From the NCBI GenBank assembly GCA_937988735.1, contig CALKHQ010000124.1, positions 1 through 9,171 on the forward strand: 9,171 nt of DNA, read 5' to 3'. This document shows, in pieces, positions 1 through 6,182 of this stretch. The first letter of the stretch is position 1. Every line of letters begins with the position of its first letter. This DNA comes from an uncultured Alphaproteobacteria bacterium. GTDB taxonomy: Bacteria > Pseudomonadota > Alphaproteobacteria > CALKHQ01. A program made the position numbers and the translations under genes. A model generated the notes under the pieces. The model was not told the origin of the DNA, searched no databases, and worked only from the letters and a program-made list of their open reading frames with translations.

Positions 1-2
1 AG

Positions 3-1586
3 CTCGAGCCCTACGGCCACTACAAGGCCAAGGTGTCGCTGGACGTGTTCCAGCAGCGCAAGGACCGGCCTGACGGCAAGCTGATCCTGGTCACCGCGAT
101 CAACCCGACCCCCGCCGGCGAGGGCAAGACCACGACCACCGTCGGCCTCGGCGACGCGCTGAACCGGATCGGCCGCAAGGCGATGATCTGCCTGCGCGAG
201 CCGTCGCTCGGCCCCTGCTTCGGCATGAAGGGCGGCGCGGCCGGCGGCGGCTACGCCCAGGTGGTGCCGATGGAGGACATCAACCTCCATTTCACCGGCG
301 ACTTTCACGCCATCGCCGCGGCGCACAACCTGCTGTGCGCGATGCTCGACAACCACATCTACTGGGGCAACGCGCTGAACATCGACACCCGGCGGATCAC
401 CATCCGCCGCGTCGTCGACATGAACGACCGGGCGCTGCGCCACATCGTCTCGTCGCTGGGCGGCGTTGCCAACGGCTATCCGCGCGAGGACGGCTACGAC
501 ATCGTCGTCGCGTCGGAGGTGATGGCGATCCTCTGCCTCGCCACCGACGTCGACGACCTGAAGCGCCGCCTGGGCGACATCATCGTCGCCTACGACCGCG
601 ACAAGAAGCCGGTGCGGGCGCGCGACCTGAAGGCCCACGGCGCGATGACGGTCCTGCTCAAGGACGCGCTCAAGCCGAATCTGGTGCAGACGCTGGAGAA
701 CAACCCCGCCTTCATCCACGGCGGCCCGTTCGCCAACATTGCCCATGGCTGCAACACGGTGCTCGCCACCCGCATGGCGCTGAAGCTCGCCGACTACGTG
801 GTGACCGAGGCCGGCTTCGGCGCCGACCTGGGCGCGGAGAAGTTCTTCGACATCAAGTGCCGCAAGGCCGGCCTCAAGCCTGCCGCCGCCGTGATCGTCG
901 CCACCGTCCGCGCGCTGAAGATGCACGGCGGCGTCGCCAAGGATGACCTCGGCACGGAGAACCTGGATGCGGTGCGGGCGGGCGTCGCCAACCTCGCCCG
1001 GCACATCGAGAACGTGAAGGGTTTCGGCGTGCCGCCAGTGGTCGCCATCAACCGCTTCGTCACCGACACCGACGCCGAGATCGGCGTGGTGGTGCAGGCG
1101 GCGGAGAAGCTGGGGGTGAAGGCCTGCGTCTGCACCCACTGGGCCGAGGGCGGCAAGGGCGCGGAGGCGCTGGCGCACGAGGTGGTGCGGCTGGCGGACG
1201 CCGGTACGGCGCAGTTCACCCCGCTCTACCCCGACGAGATGCCGCTGTGGGAGAAGATGCGGACCATCGCCACCCGCATCTACCGCGCCGACGACATCAT
1301 CGCCGACAAGAAGATCCGCCAGCAGTTCGCCGACCTGCAGGCAAACGGCTTCGGCCACCTGCCGATCTGCGTCGCCAAGACCCAGTACAGCTTCTCCACC
1401 GATCCGAACCTCAAGGGCGCGCCGACCAACCATGTGGTCCCGATCCGCGAGGTGCGGGTTTCGGCGGGCGCCGAGTTCGTGGTGGTGATCTGCGGCGAGA
1501 TCATGACCATGCCGGGCCTGCCCAAGGTGCCGGCGGCCAACGGCATCGACATCGACGAGCAGGGCCGGGTGGTCGGGCTGTTCTAG
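3..1586 (+). CDS. fhs: Formate-tetrahydrofolate ligase (10-formyl-THF synthetase), 5'-truncated by window edge
   Basis: This cytosolic enzyme joins formate to tetrahydrofolate using ATP, giving 10-formyl-THF for the one-carbon pool (purines, formyl-Met; also formate assimilation in organisms with a serine cycle). The open frame reaches the left edge. It reads L-E-P-Y-G-H-Y-K before the GTG at 33, so that GTG is internal and not the start. About 527 residues are visible against a family length near 555-560, so roughly 30 N-terminal residues are missing. The nucleotide-binding loop PTPAGEGKTTTT lies at visible residues 35-46. It is followed by the family signatures REPSLGPCFGMKGGAAGGGY, MEDINLHFTGDFHAI, HGGPFANIAHGCNT and EAGFGADLGAEKFFDIKCR. 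The C-terminus (MTMPGLPKVPAANGIDID) is complete and ends in TAG. No frameshift or missing motif is seen. A strong hairpin 35 bp downstream probably ends this transcript. The identification is secure. Confidence 0.97.
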   Translation, partial: LEPYGHYKAKVSLDVFQQRKDRPDGKLILVTAINPTPAGEGKTTTTVGLGDALNRIGRKAMICLREPSLGPCFGMKGGAAGGGYAQVVPMEDINLHFTGDFHAIAAAHNLLCAMLDNHIYWGNALNIDTRRITIRRVVDMNDRALRHIVSSLGGVANGYPREDGYDIVVASEVMAILCLATDVDDLKRRLGDIIVAYDRDKKPVRARDLKAHGAMTVLLKDALKPNLVQTLENNPAFIHGGPFANIAHGCNTVLATRMALKLADYVVTEAGFGADLGAEKFFDIKCRKAGLKPAAAVIVATVRALKMHGGVAKDDLGTENLDAVRAGVANLARHIENVKGFGVPPVVAINRFVTDTDAEIGVVVQAAEKLGVKACVCTHWAEGGKGAEALAHEVVRLADAGTAQFTPLYPDEMPLWEKMRTIATRIYRADDIIADKKIRQQFADLQANGFGHLPICVAKTQYSFSTDPNLKGAPTNHVVPIREVRVSAGAEFVVVICGEIMTMPGLPKVPAANGIDIDEQGRVVGLF

Positions 1587-1621
1587 CCCTTCCGGCCGCA
1601 CCGGATTTCCGCACCATAGAA

Positions 1622-1652
1622 GGCGGGGGGAGCGACAAACGCTCCTCCCGCC
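1622..1652 (+). terminator. Hairpin terminator after fhs, without a clear T-tract
   Basis: A 13-bp stem (GGCGGGGGGAGCG at 1622-1634 pairing with CGCTCCTCCCGCC at 1640-1652) has one G-U wobble (1628/1646) and a 5-nt loop ACAAA. It begins 35 bp after the fhs stop codon and ends 37 bp before the rlmN ATG. The stem is long and GC-rich, but the sequence after it (ATTGCATTG) is only mildly T-rich. It may therefore be an imperfect intrinsic terminator or a 3'-end-protecting hairpin. The structure is seen directly; its function is inferred from position. Confidence 0.65.
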
Positions 1653-1653
1653 A

Positions 1654-1682
1654 TTGCATTGCGCCCGGCGCGAGCGTATTTC
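1654..1682 (+). promoter_or_regulatory. Weak candidate sigma70-type promoter for rlmN (possible leaderless transcript)
   Basis: TTGCAT at 1654-1659 and TATTTC at 1677-1682 are separated by 17 bp, just after the fhs hairpin. Each hexamer matches only about 3 of 6 consensus positions, so this is weak evidence. A start about 7 nt after the -10 would fall at or next to the rlmN ATG (1690). That would fit the absence of any purine-rich ribosome binding site upstream of this ATG. Offered only as a candidate. Confidence 0.22.
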
Positions 1683-1689
1683 CCGCTGC

Positions 1690-2832
1690 ATGAGTGTCGC
1701 CGCCCACAGCACCGTCTTTGCCCCGCCGCCGCCCGAGATTGACGGGCGCATCAACCTGATCGGCATGTCGAAGGCCTAGCTCGCAGCCGCGCTGGCCGAG
1801 CTTGGCGAGCCGAAGTTTCGCGCCGAGCAGATCTGGCAGTGGGTCTACAACCGCGGCGTCGCCGACTTCGATGCGATGACCAACATCGCCCGGGTGACCC
1901 GCGCCGCGCTCGCCGAGCGTTTCGTGATCGCGCGGCCGCAGATCGTCGCCGCCCAGGTCAGCAGCGACGGCACGCGCAAGTGGCTGCTCCGCCAGGCCGA
2001 CGGCCGCGAGGTCGAGACCGTGTTCATCCCGGAGGAGGACCGCGGCGCCGTCTGCGTTTCCTCCCAGGTCGGCTGCACGCTCACCTGCACCTTCTGCCAC
2101 ACCGGCACGCAGCGCCTGGTGCGCAACCTCGGCGCCGGCGAGATCGTGAGCCAGGTGATGGTCGCCCGCGACGCGCTGGGCGAATGGCCTTCACAGAAGG
2201 AAGGCCGGATGGTCTCGAACATCGTCATGATGGGGATGGGCGAGCCGCTCTACAACTTCGAGAACGTGAAGGCGGCGCTTGCCATCATCACCGACGGCAG
2301 CGGCCTCGCCATCTCGAAGCGGCGGATCACGCTCTCCACCTCCGGCGTGGTGCCGATGATGAAGCGGTGCGGCGAGGAGACCGGCGTCAACCTCGCGGTC
2401 TCGCTGCACGCCGTCACCGACGAGATCCGCGACCGGCTGGTGCCGCTGAACCGGAAGTACCCGATCGCCGAGCTGATCCAGGCCTGCCGGGAATATCCGG
2501 GCGCCAACAACTCGCGGCGGATCACCTTCGAATATGTGATGCTGAAGGGGGTGAACGACAGCCTCGCCGACGCGCGGGCGCTGGTCGAGCTGATCCGCGG
2601 GATCCCGGCCAAGGTGAACCTGATCCCGTTCAACCCGTGGCCCGGCAGCCCCTACGAGTGCTCGTCCAACTCCCAGATCGACCGCTTCGCGAAGGTGATC
2701 ATGGACGCCGGCTACGCCTCGCCCGTCCGCACCCCGCGCGGCCGCGACATCCTCGCCGCCTGCGGCCAGCTCAAGAGCGCCAGCGAACGCGCTCGCCGCT
2801 CGGCCGCCGCATCCGCCGAGGCAGCGGCCTGA
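1690..2832 (+). CDS. rlmN: RlmN: 23S rRNA A2503 / tRNA A37 C2-methyltransferase (radical SAM), interrupted by an in-frame amber codon
   Basis: RlmN methylates C2 of adenosine 2503 in 23S rRNA, and A37 of some tRNAs, by radical SAM chemistry with a methyl-cysteine intermediate. From the ATG at 1690 the frame spans 380 codons, close to the family size (E. coli RlmN is 384 aa). Codon 30 (1777-1779) is TAG, within the N-terminal accessory domain (LIGMSKA-stop-LAAALAELGEP, then FRAEQIWQWVYNRGVADFDAMTN). RlmN homology continues in the same frame on both sides, so this is a nonsense codon and not a frameshift. Downstream everything is intact: Cys122 in CVSSQVGC, the CxxxCxxC cluster ligands Cys129/133/136 (CTLTCTFC), the SAM-binding stretch GMGEPLYN and the second methyl-transfer cysteine, Cys358 in AACGQL. 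The next in-frame start after TAG is the ATG at 1876, which has no ribosome binding site. It would give a 318-aa protein lacking the accessory domain that helps bind RNA. The C-terminal tail is Ala/Arg-rich. The family is certain; whether the gene is broken, read through or misread is open. Confidence 0.9.
1777..1779 (+). other. In-frame amber stop (TAG) at codon 30 of rlmN
   Basis: The codons around it read ATG TCG AAG GCC TAG CTC GCA GCC. RlmN proteins usually have a polar residue, often Glu, at this point (pattern S-x-x-E-L-x-x-x-L), so a single G-to-T change from GAG would explain it. The base following the stop is C. TAG serves as an ordinary terminator for three other genes here (fhs, glk, otsA), which argues against general reassignment of TAG in this organism. 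Confidence 0.85.
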
Positions 2833-2906
2833 TCTGATCCGGATTCACGGACCATGATACGCGGCGCGACGATCCGGAAGCGGCGTGCCGCCGGCGACTG
2901 CGCGCC

Positions 2907-3605
2907 TCAGACGATCCTGACGACGGTCCAGGGGCTGCCGTCGGCGCGTGGGAAGACGGTGGTTGCCACACCGCCTTGCTGGTACTCGGCACAGGCAGGA
3001 CCGCTGCTCGCAAACAACGGATAGAACGTCTGGAGGTGCAGCTCCCCGCCGAGGTTATCAAGCACGGCGACGGCGCCCATGACATCCTTCATACGGATCA
3101 CGCCCTTGTAGGTCGGCGGGTTGATCGTAATCGATCTGATCTGGCCGCGCAGGGGGTTGTTCGGGTGATTGTCGTGATAGACGAGCGTCGGGGCATTTGC
3201 TGATACCCGCAGCTCCGCTACCGCGCCCGTCAGCTGGTTGCCGAAGAAGTCCGTGGCGTCCCTGAAGTAGTGCCGGACCGTGACGCGCTGGACGCCGCGG
3301 TCGAGCGCTTCGAGTCCGAAGCCTCCACATTCGGAATTCAGCAGCTGGCAAAGCAGGAGCGCCATGTCGCCCTTCCCCAGCCAGCCGGAATTCACGCGAT
3401 AGTTGCCGTCTTCATCGATCGGGTTGGCCTCCCACCGCCGGGCAAAGACCTCCTTGCTGACGCCCGTGTGCTGGCCGCCGGTCGCGCTGTTGCGCAGGTG
3501 CCTCTTGATAGCGTGGGCCAACTGCCCGGAGATCCCCGCTCTTCCTTCCGAGCGGTTGAGGATCTTCAGGGCATCGGACGGATAATATTCACGCTTGAAC
3601 GGCAT
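2907..3605 (-). CDS. Uncharacterised 232-aa orphan protein, atypical lower G+C
   Basis: I do not recognise this protein. The ATG at 3605 is preferred because GGGAGG (3611-3616) sits 5 nt upstream; an ATG at 3626 would add 7 residues but lacks a well-spaced site. The protein (MPFKREYYPSDALKILNRSE...) has no signal peptide and no membrane segment. It looks soluble, with an alpha-rich N-terminal third and beta-type segments later (ITINPPTYKGVIRMKDV). Histidine-rich stretch H31-A-I-K-R-H36 is followed by RR at 56-57, and a T193-F-Y-P motif lies in the C-terminal part. The HxxxxH...R...TxY order recalls the RNase A-like toxin domains found at CdiA C-termini, but the spacing differs and the rest does not clearly match. 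That is speculation. Local G+C is about 52-70% per 60-base line, often near 60%, against clearly higher values in glk and otsA, and codon use is less GC3-biased. This suggests horizontal acquisition. It is convergent with rlmN and follows glk on the same strand, with 176 bp between. Confidence 0.8.
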   Translation of the reverse strand: MPFKREYYPSDALKILNRSEGRAGISGQLAHAIKRHLRNSATGGQHTGVSKEVFARRWEANPIDEDGNYRVNSGWLGKGDMALLLCQLLNSECGGFGLEALDRGVQRVTVRHYFRDATDFFGNQLTGAVAELRVSANAPTLVYHDNHPNNPLRGQIRSITINPPTYKGVIRMKDVMGAVAVLDNLGGELHLQTFYPLFASSGPACAEYQQGGVATTVFPRADGSPWTVVRIV

Positions 3606-3636
3606 CGCGACCTCCCGCGCCTGCATTCCCGCGAAA

Positions 3637-3665
3637 ATTGTATCCGGTCAGTCGGCAGCAGAAAA
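3637..3665 (-). promoter_or_regulatory. Candidate promoter of the orphan 232-aa gene
   Basis: On the - strand a good -10 hexamer, TACAAT (3642-3637), lies 17 bp downstream of TTTTCT (3665-3660), a weak -35. Transcription would start near 3630, giving a leader of about 25 nt that contains the GGGAGG ribosome binding site (3616-3611). This AT-rich patch stands out from the surrounding GC-rich DNA. It implies that the orphan gene is transcribed separately from glk. Function is inferred from sequence only. Confidence 0.4.
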
Positions 3666-3781
3666 CTTCACATGCGCCGGCACTGTGGTCCATGGGATCG
3701 ACGCGGCAGGAAGCGTCCCCACCGGCCGACACGCGTTGTTCCGCGGTTCCGCCGTGTTCCACCCGGGGTGGGGCCTGTCGC

Positions 3782-4744
3782 CTACCACTCCCCGTCGAGC
3801 AGCGCGGCGAGGCCGATCATGGCCGAGAAGCCCTCGGTGATCTGGTAGGCCGGGACGGTGGCGAGCAGGTCGCGGAACCGGCCCTTGGCCTCGAGCCGTT
3901 CGCGGAAGCGCGAGCGGCGGAAGCGTTCCCCGAGCAGGCGGATGATGCCGCCGGCGAGATAGACCCCGCCCAGCGCAGTAAAGATCAGCGCCAGGTTGCC
4001 GTCCACCGTGCCAGCGGCACAGCAGAAGATTTCGACCGCCTCGTCCGCGAGCGGGTCGCCTTCCGCCGCCATGCGGGTCACGTCGGCCGGCTCGACCGGG
4101 CCCACGGTGCGGCCGTCCAGCGCGGCAATCGCCTCGTAGACGTTGACCAGACCGCTGCCCGATACCACCCGCTCGCCGGAACAGTGGCCGTAGCGCGCGC
4201 GGATGCGGGCGAACACCGCATCCTCGCGCTCGGATGTCCCCGCGAGCGTCGCGTGGCCGCCCTCGCCCGGAACGGGCAGCCAGCCCGCGCCCCGCGGGTC
4301 CGGCACGAGCCCGCAGACGCCGAGGCCGGTGCCGGCACCGAGCACCACGATCGGCGCCCGCCCCTCCGCCCTGCGGCCGCCGATCTGGGCCAGGACCGAG
4401 GGGTCCAGATGCGGCACCGCCAGCGCAACGGCGACGAAGTCGTTCACCACGCGGAGCTGGGCGAGCCCCAGCGCGCGCCGCGTCTCCTCGATCGAGAACC
4501 GCCACGGCGCGTTGGTCAGCGCCAGATGGTCGCCGATCACCGGGCCGGCAACGCACACCGCCGCCCGCGCGATCGGCGGTGCGTCGCCGAGCTGCTTCAG
4601 GTAGGCGGCGGCCGCCGCCGCAAGGCCGTCGTAGTCGTGCGAGGGCAGCACCGCGATCCGCTCCGCCGGACCGCCGGGCCGCTGCAACGCGAAGCGGGCG
4701 TTGGTGCCACCAATGTCCGCAAGCAGGCGCCACTCCTCGCTCAT
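3782..4744 (-). CDS. glk: Glucokinase (proteobacterial Glk type)
   Basis: This cytosolic enzyme phosphorylates glucose with ATP to glucose-6-phosphate. The 320-aa length is normal for the Glk family, which is distinct from ROK glucokinases. Visible motifs: phosphate-1 loop DIGGTNARFAL (residues 10-20), TNAPW (77-81), VNDF with the likely catalytic base Asp102 (Asp100 in E. coli), phosphate-2 loop LGAGTGLG (135-142), PGEGGH (159-164, glucose contacts) and YLAGGI in the C-terminal half. The ATG at 4744 is preceded by GGAGGG about 7 nt upstream. The gene starts 64 bp after the otsA stop on the same strand and is probably the last gene of the trehalose unit. There it can recycle glucose released from trehalose into the glucose-6-phosphate that OtsA consumes. 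It ends in TAG. No convincing terminator was found in the 176 bp before the next gene. Confidence 0.95.
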   Translation of the reverse strand: MSEEWRLLADIGGTNARFALQRPGGPAERIAVLPSHDYDGLAAAAAAYLKQLGDAPPIARAAVCVAGPVIGDHLALTNAPWRFSIEETRRALGLAQLRVVNDFVAVALAVPHLDPSVLAQIGGRRAEGRAPIVVLGAGTGLGVCGLVPDPRGAGWLPVPGEGGHATLAGTSEREDAVFARIRARYGHCSGERVVSGSGLVNVYEAIAALDGRTVGPVEPADVTRMAAEGDPLADEAVEIFCCAAGTVDGNLALIFTALGGVYLAGGIIRLLGERFRRSRFRERLEAKGRFRDLLATVPAYQITEGFSAMIGLAALLDGEW

Positions 4745-4808
4745 CCCCCGGTCCCTCCGCTGGTTGGGCGAAGCCTATCCCGGCCGACGCCGGAGCGGAA
4801 CCGGTCCC

Positions 4809-6182
4809 CTACGGCACCTGCTCCAGCGCCGCGACGAACCGGTCGCGCCAGACCGAGATGTCGTGCGCCCGCAGCGCGGCCATCATGTCCTGCCAGCGCG
4901 CCACCCGCTCCTCGCGCGGCATGGCGAGCGCCCGGCTCATCGCCTCGGCCACCCCGTCGGTGTCGTAGGGATTGACCATCAGCGCGGACGACAGCTCCGC
5001 GGCGGCGCCGGCGAAGCGCGAGAGGATCAGCACGCCCGGGTTGTTGGGGTCCTGGGCTGCGACGAACTCCTTCGCCACCAGGTTCATGCCGTCGCGCAGC
5101 GGGGTCACCAGCGCGGCGTCGGCGCTGCGCAGGAAGCCGAGAAGCACCTTCCGCGAGAAGCTCTTGTTCAGGTAGCGCAGCGGCACCCAGTCGTACTCGG
5201 CGAACCGGCCGTTGATGTGCCCCGCCGACTGCTCCAGCGCGTGGCGGATCTCGATGTACTGCGGCACCTCCACCCGCGACGGCGGAGCGATCTGCAGGAA
5301 CGTTACCTTGCCCCTGGTCTCCGGGTTGACCTCCAGCATCCGGGCGTAGGCCTCGAAGCGGTTGACGAGGCCCTTGCTGTAGTCCAGCCGGTCCACTCCG
5401 ATGAACAGCGCCCGGTCCTGCAGCGACTGGCGCAGCCGCACCGCCTGGCGCGAGCGGCCGGACGACGCCGCCTGCTCCTGCACCGCGTCCACGTCGATGC
5501 CGATGGGGAAGGCGCCGACCCTGAGCGTCCGCCCGAAGGCGTGGACGGTGCCGTCTGGCTTCACCTCGCCGCCGGCCTCGTAGCGGATGTAGTCGGCGAA
5601 GGCGCGCACGTCGCCCGGCGTGTGGAAGCCGACCACATCGTACTGGCACATCGCCTCCACCAGCCGGTCGTGGTTCGGGAGCGCGATCAGGATCTCGAAC
5701 GCCGGCCACGGGATGTGCAGGAAGAAACCGATCCGCTGGTGCAGGTCGAGGCGGCGCAGCTCGCGCCCCAGCGGGATCAGATGATAGTCGTGCACCCAGA
5801 TGCGGTCGTCGGGCTGGAGCATCGGCTTCAGCCGGGCCGCGAACATCGCATTGACCCGCTCGTAGCCCTCCTGCCACTGGCGGTTGAAGGTGGCCAGATC
5901 GACGCGGTAGTGCAGCAGCGGCCACAGCGTGCCGTTTGAGAAGCCGTTGTAGTATTCGTCGTAGTCGCGGTGGCCGAGATCGACGGTGACGTAGGTCAGC
6001 CGCCCGCTGCGCACCACCTTCGGCTCGCCCGGGTCCCCGTCGACGACCTCCCCGCTCCAGCCGAACCAGACGCCGCCGGTCCGCTTGAGCGCGGAGAGCA
6101 CGCCGACCGCAAGCCCGCCTGCAGCCGCCTCGCCCTCGTTGACCGGGGCGACGCGATTGGAAACGACGACAAGCCTGCTCAA
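4809..6182 (-). CDS. otsA: Trehalose-6-phosphate synthase OtsA (GT20), TTG start
   Basis: OtsA is a cytosolic retaining glycosyltransferase that joins UDP-glucose and glucose-6-phosphate to give trehalose-6-phosphate. I chose the TTG at 6182, giving 457 aa that begin (M)SRLVVVSNRVAPV, exactly where the family starts. It has a good ribosome binding site, and upstream codons read into the GH15 gene in another frame. Active-site residues are all present and sit at a constant offset from E. coli OtsA: Arg10 in SNRVAP, Gly22-Gly23 in the GGLA loop, WSGE (42-45), Tyr78, Trp87, Asp132 in WVHDYHL, Arg265 and Lys270 in DRLDYSKGL, and Asp364 and Glu372 in PLRDGMNLVAKEF. Length is normal (E. coli 474 aa). 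The start overlaps the GH15 stop by 4 bp (TTGA), suggesting coupled translation. It lies third in the unit otsB-GH15-otsA-glk, and ends in TAG. Confidence 0.96.
   Translation of the reverse strand: MSRLVVVSNRVAPVNEGEAAAGGLAVGVLSALKRTGGVWFGWSGEVVDGDPGEPKVVRSGRLTYVTVDLGHRDYDEYYNGFSNGTLWPLLHYRVDLATFNRQWQEGYERVNAMFAARLKPMLQPDDRIWVHDYHLIPLGRELRRLDLHQRIGFFLHIPWPAFEILIALPNHDRLVEAMCQYDVVGFHTPGDVRAFADYIRYEAGGEVKPDGTVHAFGRTLRVGAFPIGIDVDAVQEQAASSGRSRQAVRLRQSLQDRALFIGVDRLDYSKGLVNRFEAYARMLEVNPETRGKVTFLQIAPPSRVEVPQYIEIRHALEQSAGHINGRFAEYDWVPLRYLNKSFSRKVLLGFLRSADAALVTPLRDGMNLVAKEFVAAQDPNNPGVLILSRFAGAAAELSSALMVNPYDTDGVAEAMSRALAMPREERVARWQDMMAALRAHDISVWRDRFVAALEQVP

Noticed and set aside
1777..1779. Pyrrolysine or other genome-wide recoding of TAG
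   Set aside because: fhs, glk and otsA all end at TAG in the expected place, and RlmN has no reason to carry pyrrolysine.
1839..2837. A 332-codon + strand frame overlapping rlmN
   Set aside because: It is shifted by one frame from RlmN, very Arg/Pro/Gly-rich, and shows no recognisable domain.
2833..2906. Bidirectional terminator between convergent rlmN and the orphan gene
   Set aside because: Only a tiny GCGG/CCGC hairpin (2880-2891) and two GATCCGG repeats are present, with no T-tract on either strand.
3759..3771. Hairpin CCACC/GGTGG as a glk terminator
   Set aside because: It has only a 5-bp stem with a 3-nt loop and no T-run on the - strand.
4745..4808. Repeated CCGGTCCC and TCCGCT/AGCGGA inverted pair between otsA and glk
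   Set aside because: They are too short and too far apart to distinguish from chance in GC-rich DNA; no terminator or promoter is evident.
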